15,370 bases of DNA from Deltaproteobacteria bacterium (GCA_016926135.1 JAFGPH010000469.1:1-15370); one strand, 5' to 3'. Counted from the first letter of the stretch, positions 7,718 through 14,126 are shown. Translations and numbers: made by a program. Notes: a model not told the origin generated them from the sequence alone.

Positions 7718-7739
7718 GGGTGCCCAATTCATGGGACCC
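7718..7739 (+). other. Hairpin at the predicted start of the IHF transcript
   Basis: GGGT and CCCA (with one bulged G between them) pair with TGGG and ACCC across the loop ATTCA, giving about 8 base pairs. It overlaps the expected transcription start and precedes the ribosome site GGGGAGG at 7751-7757. It could be an operator or a 5' stabilising hairpin. Only the pairing is seen. Confidence 0.35.
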
Positions 7740-7765
7740 CAGGCAGGGACGGGGAGGATCGGGGA

Positions 7766-8059
7766 ATGTCTCTCACCAAGGAAAGGATCATCGAGGACGT
7801 TTACGCGCGGGGCGGGTTGAGCAAGGCCCAGTCGCGCGGGGCGGTGGAAAGCCTCTTCGAAATACTCAAGCAGACCCTAGAAAAAGGGGAGGACATCCTC
7901 GTCAGTGGTTTCGGGAAATTCCTGGTGAAGCGGAAGGCGCCCCGGAGGGGGAGAAACCCCCAGACCACGGAAGACATCCATTTGAGAGCGAGGAAAGTCG
8001 TCATCTTCAGGACTTCAGGGGTCCTGAGAAAGAGAATCAAAGAGGGGCCTACATCCTGA
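7766..8059 (+). CDS. ihfA: HU/IHF-family DNA-bending protein, IHF-alpha-like
   Basis: A small histone-like protein of 97 residues that would bend DNA as a dimer and act as an architectural factor in transcription and recombination. Family marks are the N-terminal SLTKERIIEDVY helix, the GEDILVSGFGKF turn (about 46-57) and the beta-arm tip GRNPQT, whose proline intercalates between bases. The sequence through the arm resembles IHF subunit alpha more than HU, and no partner subunit is present in the window, so it could act as a homodimer. GGGGAGG at 7751-7757 precedes the ATG by 8 bases. The last 11 bases overlap the end of the convergent rlpA-like gene. Confidence 0.85.
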   Translation: MSLTKERIIEDVYARGGLSKAQSRGAVESLFEILKQTLEKGEDILVSGFGKFLVKRKAPRRGRNPQTTEDIHLRARKVVIFRTSGVLRKRIKEGPTS

Positions 8060-8834
8060 CGATGAAGGCGTCCGCGAAACCCAGGGCTTCCAATCGCCGT
8101 TCCACCACCCCCGCCTCATCCAAGGTCTTTGATCTGGAGACTTGGACCCTGTAGAACGTCTTGTTCCTTGTGTCCACATAGACGGTTATGTTTACATCCT
8201 TGTAGAGAATCCTCAGTCGCTCGGCAAGCAGCAGGGCATTGGTTTTGTTTTCGAAGGCGCCCACCTGCACGGTGAACTCGCCCGTGCGGAAATCCTGTGA
8301 TTCCAAGACGGGCCGGAGCCCCTCCTTTTCCTGGAGCCTCCCGATCTCCTTCCCAAGAGCCACCACCCTCACATCGGCTACCCCGGCTCCCACGAGATCG
8401 ATCTCCCTTGCCGCCGCATAGGAGAGATCAATGATTCTTCCTTTGACAAAGGGCCCCCTGTCGTTGATCGGCACGACAGTGTATTTCCCGTTTGAGAGAT
8501 TGGTGACCTTCACGACCGTAGAGAGAGGCAGGGTTTTGTGGGCTGCCGTCTTCTTGTGCATATCGAATATCTCGCCGCTCGAGGTGGGTCTGCCATGGAA
8601 ATCCGGTCCATACCATGATGCCTTGCCGGATTCCACAAAGCCTTCCGCATCGGGGAGGGGATAGTACCGGTTGCCGTTCACGTCGTAAGGCTTGGGGGCT
8701 TCCCGCCCCTTGTCTTGAGGCAGGACCAGGCCCTTCTCGTGGGGGGGTGGCGTCGTCCTTACGTAGGATGTCTCCCGCGCGCATCCGGGGAGAAGGGCTG
8801 TCAGCAACAGACAGGCTATGAGAAGTTTCTTCAT
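8049..8834 (-). CDS. rlpA: RlpA-type septal lipoprotein with SPOR domain
   Basis: A predicted outer-membrane lipoprotein acting on peptidoglycan at the septum; RlpA proteins of this type can be lytic transglycosylases that cut strands lacking stem peptides. The 261-residue protein has a lipoprotein signal ending in LLPGC (lipidated C18), a double-psi beta-barrel domain (about 66-160) and a C-terminal SPOR domain (about 186-261) for binding denuded septal glycan. Residues matching the catalytic set are present: E88 in SSGEIFD, H99 in AAHKTLP and D125 in INDRGPF. The ATG at 8834 is chosen because it starts the signal peptide and overlaps the upstream stop (ATGA); in-frame codons farther upstream lie inside the neighbouring gene. 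It converges on and overlaps the IHF-like gene. Confidence 0.93.
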   Translation of the reverse strand: MKKLLIACLLLTALLPGCARETSYVRTTPPPHEKGLVLPQDKGREAPKPYDVNGNRYYPLPDAEGFVESGKASWYGPDFHGRPTSSGEIFDMHKKTAAHKTLPLSTVVKVTNLSNGKYTVVPINDRGPFVKGRIIDLSYAAAREIDLVGAGVADVRVVALGKEIGRLQEKEGLRPVLESQDFRTGEFTVQVGAFENKTNALLLAERLRILYKDVNITVYVDTRNKTFYRVQVSRSKTLDEAGVVERRLEALGFADAFIVRM

Positions 8835-9337
8835 TTGCTCAACGCGATGGACAGGGCCGTCGTCAGCCGCAGGATGTCCTGGTTCGAATGGCGGAGACGT
8901 ACGATCAGGAGTTCTGAGAGATTCAGGAGGATCCTCACGCCCAGTTCCGGTCTGCTCTCGACGAGACGGATGAAGTCGTCCCTGCCGATTTCCAGGAGAA
9001 CGCAATCGGAAGTGGCCATGATCGAGGCGGAACGCTTGTCCTCTGCGATCAAGGCCATTTCGCCGAAGAAGGCGTGCTCGCTGGCCGTCAGGCGATTCAG
9101 GACCTTTTCCGTTTTTCTGTAGTCATCCTCGCCGAACTTCATGGTGAGAGACTTGGAGACACCCAACTCCCCTTCAAGGATCATATACATGGTGTCGCCC
9201 TCATCCCCCTCGTGCATGATCACATCGTCCTTATGAAATCGCCTTTCCCTGACAATGTTGAGGACATCGGCAATGTCTTCATCCGCGAGTCCCTTGAAGA
9301 GAGGCGATTTTTGAAGTGCTTCCCCGATTTCGAGCAT
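8831..9337 (-). CDS. Free-standing cyclic-nucleotide-binding-domain protein
   Basis: A 168-residue protein that is essentially one cyclic-nucleotide-binding domain: LFKGLADEDIADVL (helix A region), the beta-roll with EGDEGDTMYMILEGELGV (about 43-60) and the phosphate-binding cassette FGEMAL...RSAS with E93 and R102, the two residues that usually hold the ribose and phosphate. There is no DNA-binding domain, kinase or membrane helix, so it should work as a regulatory subunit. It starts 5 bases after the K+ channel gene stops and overlaps rlpA by 4 bases. Inference: it could confer ligand control on the channel, in place of the fused C-terminal domain found in other bacterial channels. The ligand (cAMP, cGMP or another) cannot be read from sequence. 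Confidence 0.88.
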   Translation of the reverse strand: MLEIGEALQKSPLFKGLADEDIADVLNIVRERRFHKDDVIMHEGDEGDTMYMILEGELGVSKSLTMKFGEDDYRKTEKVLNRLTASEHAFFGEMALIAEDKRSASIMATSDCVLLEIGRDDFIRLVESRPELGVRILLNLSELLIVRLRHSNQDILRLTTALSIALSK

Positions 9338-9342
9338 GATTT

Positions 9343-10551
9343 CTAAGCAGTCCCTCCGACCAATCTGTCCATGAACCCTGCCTCTGCAGGCCTTTCCTTG
9401 GAGAGAACGACCAGCCAGTCATTCGTTCCCAGCATAAAATCATCGGGCGGGTTGACCACCACGGATGTGTCTCTCTTTCCCCCAAAGAAGTCCTTTCCCG
9501 ATTCCTCAAATTTTCTCTTGATGAAGTCGTCGATGAAGGTGGAATCGTGAGAGAGGATGTCCTCCAGTTTGACCCTCTCCTTTTCCCTGACAACGGCAAG
9601 CGCAAGCGCCCCGTACCTGTTTCGCAGATGGGCGGAGAGTTCTCCGAAAGTTTTTTCTCCAAATTTCGATGGAATCTTCACGCGCCACAGTTTGTTTTCA
9701 TCCTTGTTGCTGATGAGCACCCTGAGAGAATCCGCCACGCCGGGGGCGACGGCTGCGGATGCCAGCAGAAAACCGGCGGTTTCTCCTCGAATGACCACCT
9801 CGTCCACATTGGCCCGGATGAGGTGCTCCTTGCTCTCGGGCCGCGTAAGCTCGGCACATGTTCTGACCTTGGACGCCATGGATTTGATGGCCATGGTCCC
9901 GAAGATGGTCCGCTCATCCGCGTTCTCGATGCTGTGGCCGCCGGAGGTGTCGGCCAACACGATGGCGGCCCTTGCCCTCACCAGATTGGCCCTGGCCAGG
10001 ACATCCTCTTTTACAAAATTTCCCCTCACAAAAAAGAGGCCGTATTCCTTATACTTGTACTGGACGGACTGCACCTCGTCCCTCTCCAGTTCATTGACGA
10101 GGACAATCTTGGGGGGATTTCCAGCGAACTGGACGAGGAGGCTTTCGATGATCTTTTCCCCATTCTCGTTCCAGCCGCAGATGATGACGTGATCCTTTTC
10201 CTTGAAGGTCTCCAATCCCTTTCCCTCCCTGATTCGTCTTTCAACAAAGATCGAGGCAATCGTGGCGGTCACCAGGGACAACACCCCGGCGCCACTCAAG
10301 ATGATCGTCATGGCAAAGACCTTCCCGAGCTTGGAGACGGGAACAATGTCTCCGTATCCCACTGTGGCAATGGTGACTACGGCCCAGTAAACGGCATCAA
10401 AGATACCTGCCGCTCCTTTCGTCACGTAGTAGCGGTCTGCAAAGAAGATGGCCAAGGCTCCGTAGAGGATGATGATCCCGGTGACTCCAAGAATCTTGAA
10501 GAATCTCTCCTTCTTGAGAAGGCTGTAAAGGTCTCGGATACCTTCAAGCAT
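9343..10551 (-). CDS. Two-helix potassium channel with RCK (TrkA-N/TrkA-C) regulatory domains
   Basis: A predicted inner-membrane K+ channel of 402 residues. Two membrane helices (about 17-38 and 77-101) flank a pore loop with the selectivity filter TVGYGD (63-68). A cytoplasmic TrkA-N Rossmann domain begins at HVIICGWNENG (121-131), and a TrkA-C-like domain covers about 285-395. The Rossmann turn is GWNENG instead of the usual GxGxxG, so nucleotide binding may differ from classical NAD-binding RCK domains. The layout resembles MthK and GsuK. The ATG at 10551 is the only plausible start, because a TGA lies 11 codons upstream; its ribosome site is poor. It is the first gene of a three-gene operon. 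Confidence 0.94.
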   Translation of the reverse strand: MLEGIRDLYSLLKKERFFKILGVTGIIILYGALAIFFADRYYVTKGAAGIFDAVYWAVVTIATVGYGDIVPVSKLGKVFAMTIILSGAGVLSLVTATIASIFVERRIREGKGLETFKEKDHVIICGWNENGEKIIESLLVQFAGNPPKIVLVNELERDEVQSVQYKYKEYGLFFVRGNFVKEDVLARANLVRARAAIVLADTSGGHSIENADERTIFGTMAIKSMASKVRTCAELTRPESKEHLIRANVDEVVIRGETAGFLLASAAVAPGVADSLRVLISNKDENKLWRVKIPSKFGEKTFGELSAHLRNRYGALALAVVREKERVKLEDILSHDSTFIDDFIKRKFEESGKDFFGGKRDTSVVVNPPDDFMLGTNDWLVVLSKERPAEAGFMDRLVGGTA

Positions 10552-10620
10552 GACGATCGCCCGGGGAAGAACGTTGCTCCTTCAGGAAAACCCTCGCCGG
10601 ATTCTTTCTAAGCCCTTCGG

Positions 10621-10648
10621 ATAATAACAAAAACCTGGGATAATGCAA
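10621..10648 (-). promoter_or_regulatory. Possible promoter of the channel operon, overlapped by a dyad
   Basis: Read on the - strand, TTGCAT (10648-10643) and TATTAT (10626-10621) are spaced by 16 bases; the -10 matches 5 of 6 and the -35 only 3 of 6. The inverted repeat CTGGG (10635-10639) and CCCAG (10649-10653) straddles the -35 box and could be an operator. Transcription would start near 10614, about 60 bases before the ATG. Confidence 0.4.
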
Positions 10649-10669
10649 CCCAGTTCATGCGGCGGGCAG

Positions 10670-10726
10670 GGGTAGGGGCCTGTGGGAATCCCAAAGGCCC
10701 CCTCAACGGGGCAAACAGGCCTACCC
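10670..10726. repeat. Imperfect inverted repeat with two inner hairpins
   Basis: GGGTAGG (10670-10676) pairs with CCTACCC (10720-10726), and after a GG bulge CCTGT (10679-10683) pairs with ACAGG (10715-10719): 12 base pairs in all. Inside are GGG-AAT-CCC (10684-10692) and GCCCC/GGGGC (10697-10701 with 10708-10712). The fold is a three-arm structure. It sits upstream of the + strand promoter, so it may lie in DNA rather than RNA. It may be a dispersed REP-like repeat; a genome search is needed to tell. Confidence 0.55.
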
Positions 10727-10737
10727 TTCGATTTCAC

Positions 10738-10766
10738 TTGACATGGAATCCCGCATCTTCTAAAAA
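10738..10766 (+). promoter_or_regulatory. Possible promoter of the aromatic-degradation operon
   Basis: TTGACA at 10738-10743 matches the -35 consensus exactly. Seventeen bases on, TAAAAA (10761-10766) matches TATAAT at 4 of 6. The true -10 element is uncertain, because better TATAAT hexamers lie farther downstream at 10778-10783 and 10789-10794, where -35 boxes are poor. Confidence 0.45.
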
Positions 10767-10773
10767 TACAAAA

Positions 10774-10799
10774 TAACTATAATGTGACTATAATGTAAC
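10774..10799 (+). repeat. 11-base tandem repeat carrying duplicated TATAAT
   Basis: TRACTATAATG occurs twice in a row (10774-10784 and 10785-10795), followed by a third TAAC (10796-10799). Each copy contains a perfect TATAAT (10778-10783 and 10789-10794). The 11-base period is close to one DNA turn. This may be a double promoter, a repeated regulator site, or both; it ends 61 bases before the dehydrogenase ATG. Confidence 0.65.
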
Positions 10800-10860
10800 C
10801 ACTTCAATGACAGGGTCACATATCGGCAACCCATTTCAATTACAGAAAAAGGTGGATCCA

Positions 10861-11613
10861 ATGAAAATCAAGGACAAAGTCGCTTTGGTGACGGGAAGCA
10901 GCCGCGGGGTAGGGCGGGCGATCGCCATCGGATATGCCAAGGAGGGGGCGAAGGTCGTTGTGAACTATACCTCCAACGAAAAGGCCGCCCTTGAAGTGGT
11001 GGAAAACATCAAGAATCTGGGGAGCGCTGCCATTGCCGTCAAGGCGGATGTGGCGTCCAAGGCCGATGTGGACAAACTGGTCAAGGCGACCACGGACGAA
11101 TTCGGACGGATCGACATCCTGGTCAACAACGCGGGTTTTACCCGGCCCGCCATGATGCTCAAGATGACGGAAGAGGAATGGGACCAGGTCGTGGATCTCC
11201 ATATGAAGGGGGCTTTCCTCTGTGCACAGGCGGCGGCCAACATCATGAAGGAGCAGAAGAGCGGAAAGATCATCAATGTGACCTCGGTGGCAGGCATCGT
11301 GGGGACGGTCGGGCAGATCAACTACAGCGCGGCCAAGGGCGGTGTCATCAGCATGACCAAGTCCATGGCTCGGGAACTGGCCCGATACAACATCTGCGCG
11401 AACGTCATTTCTCTGGGGATTGTGGCCACCGATATGACTGAGAAGATCAGGAGCGACGAGAAGCTCAGAGAGGTTTACATGAACAGGATCCTGCTCAAGC
11501 GCTTTGCCGAGGCCGAGGACATCGCCCCCGCCTTCGTCTTTCTCGGATCGGACGAGGCCAATTATATCACAGGTCAACTCCTGTGCGTGGATGGGGGATA
11601 TGGAATGATTTAA
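10861..11613 (+). CDS. Short-chain dehydrogenase/reductase (FabG-like), first gene of the aromatic cluster
   Basis: A classical SDR of 250 residues. It has the cofactor motif TGSSRGVG (11-18), NNAG (89-92), catalytic S142 and Y155-x3-K159 (YSAAK), and the C-terminal GQLLCVDGGYGMI usual in FabG-like proteins. At the place where most FabG proteins have Asn (VNLKG) it has H114 (DLHMKG). The start at 10861 is preceded by AAGGTGG (10849-10855); the earlier in-frame ATG at 10807 adds 18 residues without family support. Being co-oriented with had, oah and dch and first in the cluster, it may oxidise an acyl-CoA intermediate such as 3-hydroxypimelyl-CoA. A general 3-oxoacyl reductase role is the alternative. 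The family is certain, the substrate is inference. Confidence 0.88.
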   Translation: MKIKDKVALVTGSSRGVGRAIAIGYAKEGAKVVVNYTSNEKAALEVVENIKNLGSAAIAVKADVASKADVDKLVKATTDEFGRIDILVNNAGFTRPAMMLKMTEEEWDQVVDLHMKGAFLCAQAAANIMKEQKSGKIINVTSVAGIVGTVGQINYSAAKGGVISMTKSMARELARYNICANVISLGIVATDMTEKIRSDEKLREVYMNRILLKRFAEAEDIAPAFVFLGSDEANYITGQLLCVDGGYGMI

Positions 11614-11701
11614 GGTCATCCGCGGATATCTGCGACTCTTTTGCTTCGGGAATGGAGAGAGGAGATGCGGGGTTGCAGGGACAACATCAACTTCAATGGA
11701 C

Positions 11702-11708
11702 AAGGAGG
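11702..11708 (+). promoter_or_regulatory. Ribosome binding site that fixes the had start
   Basis: AAGGAGG lies 6 bases before the ATG at 11715, a near-ideal Shine-Dalgarno site. The in-frame extension upstream toward 11583 would overlap the dehydrogenase gene and has no such site. Confidence 0.8.
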
Positions 11709-11714
11709 TTTAAG

Positions 11715-12821
11715 ATGGGAGCAGTGCCTGACAAGATTATGACGTGGCAAATGGTTCAGCCCACATCGTTCAACAAGGAGACGAAGGAGACGACACCAGG
11801 CAAACTGGAAAAAAAGGAAATCCCCGTGCCGGACCTGCAGCCTGGCGAAGTCCTGGTGGAAGTGGCAGGATGCGGCGTGTGCCACACGGATCTGGGGTAT
11901 TTCTATGACGGCGTGCCCACTGTTTCGAAGCCCCCGCTCACCCTGGGCCATGAGATTTCGGGAACCGTTGTGGCGGGCGATCCGGCGTGGATCGGCAAGG
12001 AAGTGATCATTCCCGCCGTCATGCCCTGCCGCAAGTGTATTCTCTGCAAAACGGGCAGGGGCAACCGATGTCTTGACCAGAAGATGCCCGGGAACAGCCT
12101 GGGGCTCTACGGCGGTTTTTCCAGTCACATCCCGGTGCCCAGCATTGACCTCTGCGAGGTCAAAGGCCGGGGCAGCATTCCCCTGTCCCACTTGGCGGTG
12201 GTGGCGGACGCGGCCACGACCCCCTACCAGGCTGCAAAGCGTGCGAATCTGCAGCCCGGGGACAACGTGATCGTGGTGGGCATTACGGGCGGAGTCGGAC
12301 AGTATGTGGGCCAGATGGCCAAGGCCCTGGGGGCCAAGACGGTGATCGGGATTGCGAGAAACAAGGAGAAACTGGAGAGGGCGCTCAAGTTTGGCGCGGA
12401 TTTCGTCATCAACTCCACGGACAAGGATGCCGGTGCCGTATCCAAGGAGTTCAGGGGCCTGTGCAAAGAGAAAGGGTTGCCGGGCACCGGGTGGAAGATT
12501 TTTGAGGTCACCGGTGCCAAGCCCGGCCAGGAGATCGCCCTCACCTTGCTCAGCTTCACAGGGAAACTCATCGTGGTCGGTTTCAGCATGGCCAGGACGG
12601 AATACGCCATCGGCCGCCTCATGGCTTTTGATGCGGAAATTATCGGTACATGGGGATGCCTGCCCGAGTACTATCCGATCGTTCTGGACATGGTTTTGAG
12701 CGGCAGGATCAATATGGAGGAATTCGTCGTGACGAGACCGATGAGCACCATCGCGGAAACGTTTGCGGAGGCACACAAGACCCCGCCGATGAAGAGGATC
12801 GTGCTTACGCCCGATTTCTAG
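11715..12821 (+). CDS. had: 6-hydroxycyclohex-1-ene-1-carbonyl-CoA dehydrogenase
   Basis: A zinc-dependent, NAD+-linked alcohol dehydrogenase of the benzoyl-CoA pathway (also called BamQ) that oxidises 6-hydroxycyclohex-1-ene-1-carbonyl-CoA to the 6-oxo compound used by Oah, the next gene. The 368-residue protein has C56 in GCGVCHTD and H79-E80 (GHE) as catalytic-zinc residues, four structural-zinc cysteines (C105, C108, C111, C119), and the nucleotide-binding turn GITGGVG (189-195). The N-terminal MTWQMVQP and overall length agree with the Thauera-type Had family. A strong ribosome site precedes the start. Identification rests on the family fit plus direct linkage to oah and dch; a plain alcohol dehydrogenase is unlikely. 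Confidence 0.92.
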   Translation: MGAVPDKIMTWQMVQPTSFNKETKETTPGKLEKKEIPVPDLQPGEVLVEVAGCGVCHTDLGYFYDGVPTVSKPPLTLGHEISGTVVAGDPAWIGKEVIIPAVMPCRKCILCKTGRGNRCLDQKMPGNSLGLYGGFSSHIPVPSIDLCEVKGRGSIPLSHLAVVADAATTPYQAAKRANLQPGDNVIVVGITGGVGQYVGQMAKALGAKTVIGIARNKEKLERALKFGADFVINSTDKDAGAVSKEFRGLCKEKGLPGTGWKIFEVTGAKPGQEIALTLLSFTGKLIVVGFSMARTEYAIGRLMAFDAEIIGTWGCLPEYYPIVLDMVLSGRINMEEFVVTRPMSTIAETFAEAHKTPPMKRIVLTPDF

Positions 12822-12866
12822 GCCAGGCAGAAACCTTTATCCAACCAACAGAAGGAAAATGACAAT

Positions 12867-12873
12867 AAGGAGG
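12867..12873 (+). promoter_or_regulatory. Ribosome binding site that decides between two oah start codons
   Basis: AAGGAGG is only 2 bases from the ATG at 12876 but 8 bases from the in-frame ATG at 12882. Normal spacing favours 12882, which removes two residues (Met-Ile) from the longer reading. Confidence 0.75.
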
Positions 12874-12881
12874 GTATGATT

Positions 12882-14033
12882 ATGGCTTTAAAAGGTGCAT
12901 TGGAATGGATGCCAAGGGAAGATGGATCGAAGAACCATTTGCTTCACGAGAAACCCAACTGGGGAACCGAGGCCCCCTGCACGGTTTATGAGAAGCGGCC
13001 ACTGAAGGATCCCAAGACGGGAAAGGACGTTGAGGGTCTCTACGTGGCATGGGTCCGTTTGAACAATCCCAAACAGTATAACTCTTACACCACGGACATG
13101 GTCAAGGGCGTCATCGCCGGCTTCGAGAACGCCTCTCTGGACCGGAGCGTCGTGGCCGTGGTATTTACCGGCACCGGCCCCTATGCCTTCTGCACCGGCG
13201 GGAACACCAAGGAGTACAGCGAGTATTACAGCATGCGGTGCGACGAGTATGGCCAGTACATGGAGCTCTTCAACCACATGGTTGACTCCATTCTGGCGTG
13301 CAAGAAACCGGTCATCTGTCGGGTGAACGGCATGAGGGTGGCCGGCGGCCAGGAGATCGGGATGGCCTGCGACATAGCCCTGGCATCGGACCTGGCCATT
13401 TTCGGACAGGCTGGGCCGCGACACGGTTCGGCGCCGGTTGGCGGGGCCTCGGACTTTCTGCCCTGGTACCTGAGTGCGGAAGACGCCATGTGGAACTGCG
13501 TCTCCTGCGAGATGTGGTCGGCCTACAAGATGAAGGCCAAGAACCTCATCAGCAAGGTCGTTCCGGTCCTCAAGATCGACGGCAAGTGGGTGCGCAACCC
13601 CACGATCATCACCGATCAGTACGTGAGGGACGGCGAGATCGTCTACGGCGAGTACAAGACCGGCGAGGAATTCAAAGAAGGCCGGGCCATTCTGAAGGAG
13701 CACCAGGACAAGGCCGACTTCGAGCTGCTGGACAAAGAGGTGGACAAGATCACCTGGACCTTCGCCAACTTGTTCCCCGCCTGCCTCATTGAATCCATTG
13801 ACAGCGTCCGCCAGAAGAAGAAGTTCTTCTGGGATACCATGAAGAATGCCCACAGGCACTGGCTGGCAGCCAATATGAGCGGGGAGGCCTTCCTGGGCTT
13901 CGGTGCCTTTAACACCAAGAAGATCACCGGCCAGGATGTCATCGACTTCCTGAAGTTCCGCCAGAACATTGCGGCCTGCAAGACCTGGGATTACGAGATG
14001 TACGCCGACGTTCTCGGAAAACCGCAGAAGTAA
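12882..14033 (+). CDS. oah: 6-oxocyclohex-1-ene-1-carbonyl-CoA hydrolase (ring-opening enzyme)
   Basis: Also known as BamA, this crotonase-superfamily enzyme adds water to 6-oxocyclohex-1-ene-1-carbonyl-CoA and opens the ring to give 3-hydroxypimelyl-CoA, the committed ring-cleavage step of anaerobic aromatic degradation. The 383-residue protein is longer than ordinary enoyl-CoA hydratases (about 260), as expected. Diagnostic stretches are FTGTGPYAFCTGGNTKEY (95-112), the oxyanion-hole region GGQEIGMACD (155-164), and AGPRHGSAPVGGASDFLPW (177-195). The C-terminal part is also colinear with the family. bamA is used as a marker gene for anaerobic aromatic degraders, so this is the strongest functional anchor of the window. 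It lies 60 bases after had and is followed by a terminator-like hairpin. Confidence 0.97.
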   Translation: MALKGALEWMPREDGSKNHLLHEKPNWGTEAPCTVYEKRPLKDPKTGKDVEGLYVAWVRLNNPKQYNSYTTDMVKGVIAGFENASLDRSVVAVVFTGTGPYAFCTGGNTKEYSEYYSMRCDEYGQYMELFNHMVDSILACKKPVICRVNGMRVAGGQEIGMACDIALASDLAIFGQAGPRHGSAPVGGASDFLPWYLSAEDAMWNCVSCEMWSAYKMKAKNLISKVVPVLKIDGKWVRNPTIITDQYVRDGEIVYGEYKTGEEFKEGRAILKEHQDKADFELLDKEVDKITWTFANLFPACLIESIDSVRQKKKFFWDTMKNAHRHWLAANMSGEAFLGFGAFNTKKITGQDVIDFLKFRQNIAACKTWDYEMYADVLGKPQK

Positions 14034-14079
14034 CCGCTCTCTTATGAGCGCAATCATGGATGTGGCAGGCGTGGTCCTC

Positions 14080-14103
14080 AAGGCAGGCGCGCCTGCTTTT
14101 TTT
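14080..14103 (+). terminator. Terminator-like hairpin between oah and dch
   Basis: AAGGCAGG (14080-14087) pairs with CCTGCTTT (14092-14099), with one G-T wobble, around a CGCG loop, and seven Ts run from 14097 to 14103. The core GCAGGCGCGCCTGC (14083-14096) is a perfect palindrome. The structure meets the usual criteria for an intrinsic terminator on the + strand, yet lies 23 bases before the dch start and just before its ribosome site. Partial termination lowering dch relative to oah is plausible. No promoter hexamers are clear between it and dch. Confidence 0.75.
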
Positions 14104-14110
14104 GAAGAAG

Positions 14111-14117
14111 AAAGGAG
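14111..14117 (+). promoter_or_regulatory. Ribosome binding site of dch
   Basis: AAAGGAG lies 9 bases before the ATG at 14127 and directly downstream of the terminator-like hairpin, so it stays accessible if transcription reads through. Confidence 0.7.
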
Positions 14118-14126
14118 CGGTGGATT

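Larger units (their letters stand above)
10552..10860. other. 309-base divergent intergenic region between channel and dehydrogenase genes
   Basis: No gene is supported here. From left to right it holds a weak - strand promoter for the channel gene with a CTGGG/CCCAG dyad, a long imperfect inverted repeat (10670-10726), a TTGACA box (10738-10743), an AT-rich patch with an 11-base tandem repeat containing two TATAAT hexamers (10774-10799), and a 60-base leader with the ribosome site AAGGTGG (10849-10855). The AT-rich patch contrasts with the GC-rich surroundings. Separate entries describe each element. Confidence 0.7.

Noticed and set aside
11618..11627. Perfect 10-base palindrome ATCCGCGGAT after the dehydrogenase stop
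   Set aside because: Without a loop, T-run or second copy in the window it is too short to support an operator or terminator call.
11665..11742. 25-codon frame starting just after a GAGAGGAG stretch before had
   Set aside because: The ribosome site touches the ATG with no proper spacing, and the frame runs out of phase into had; more likely chance.
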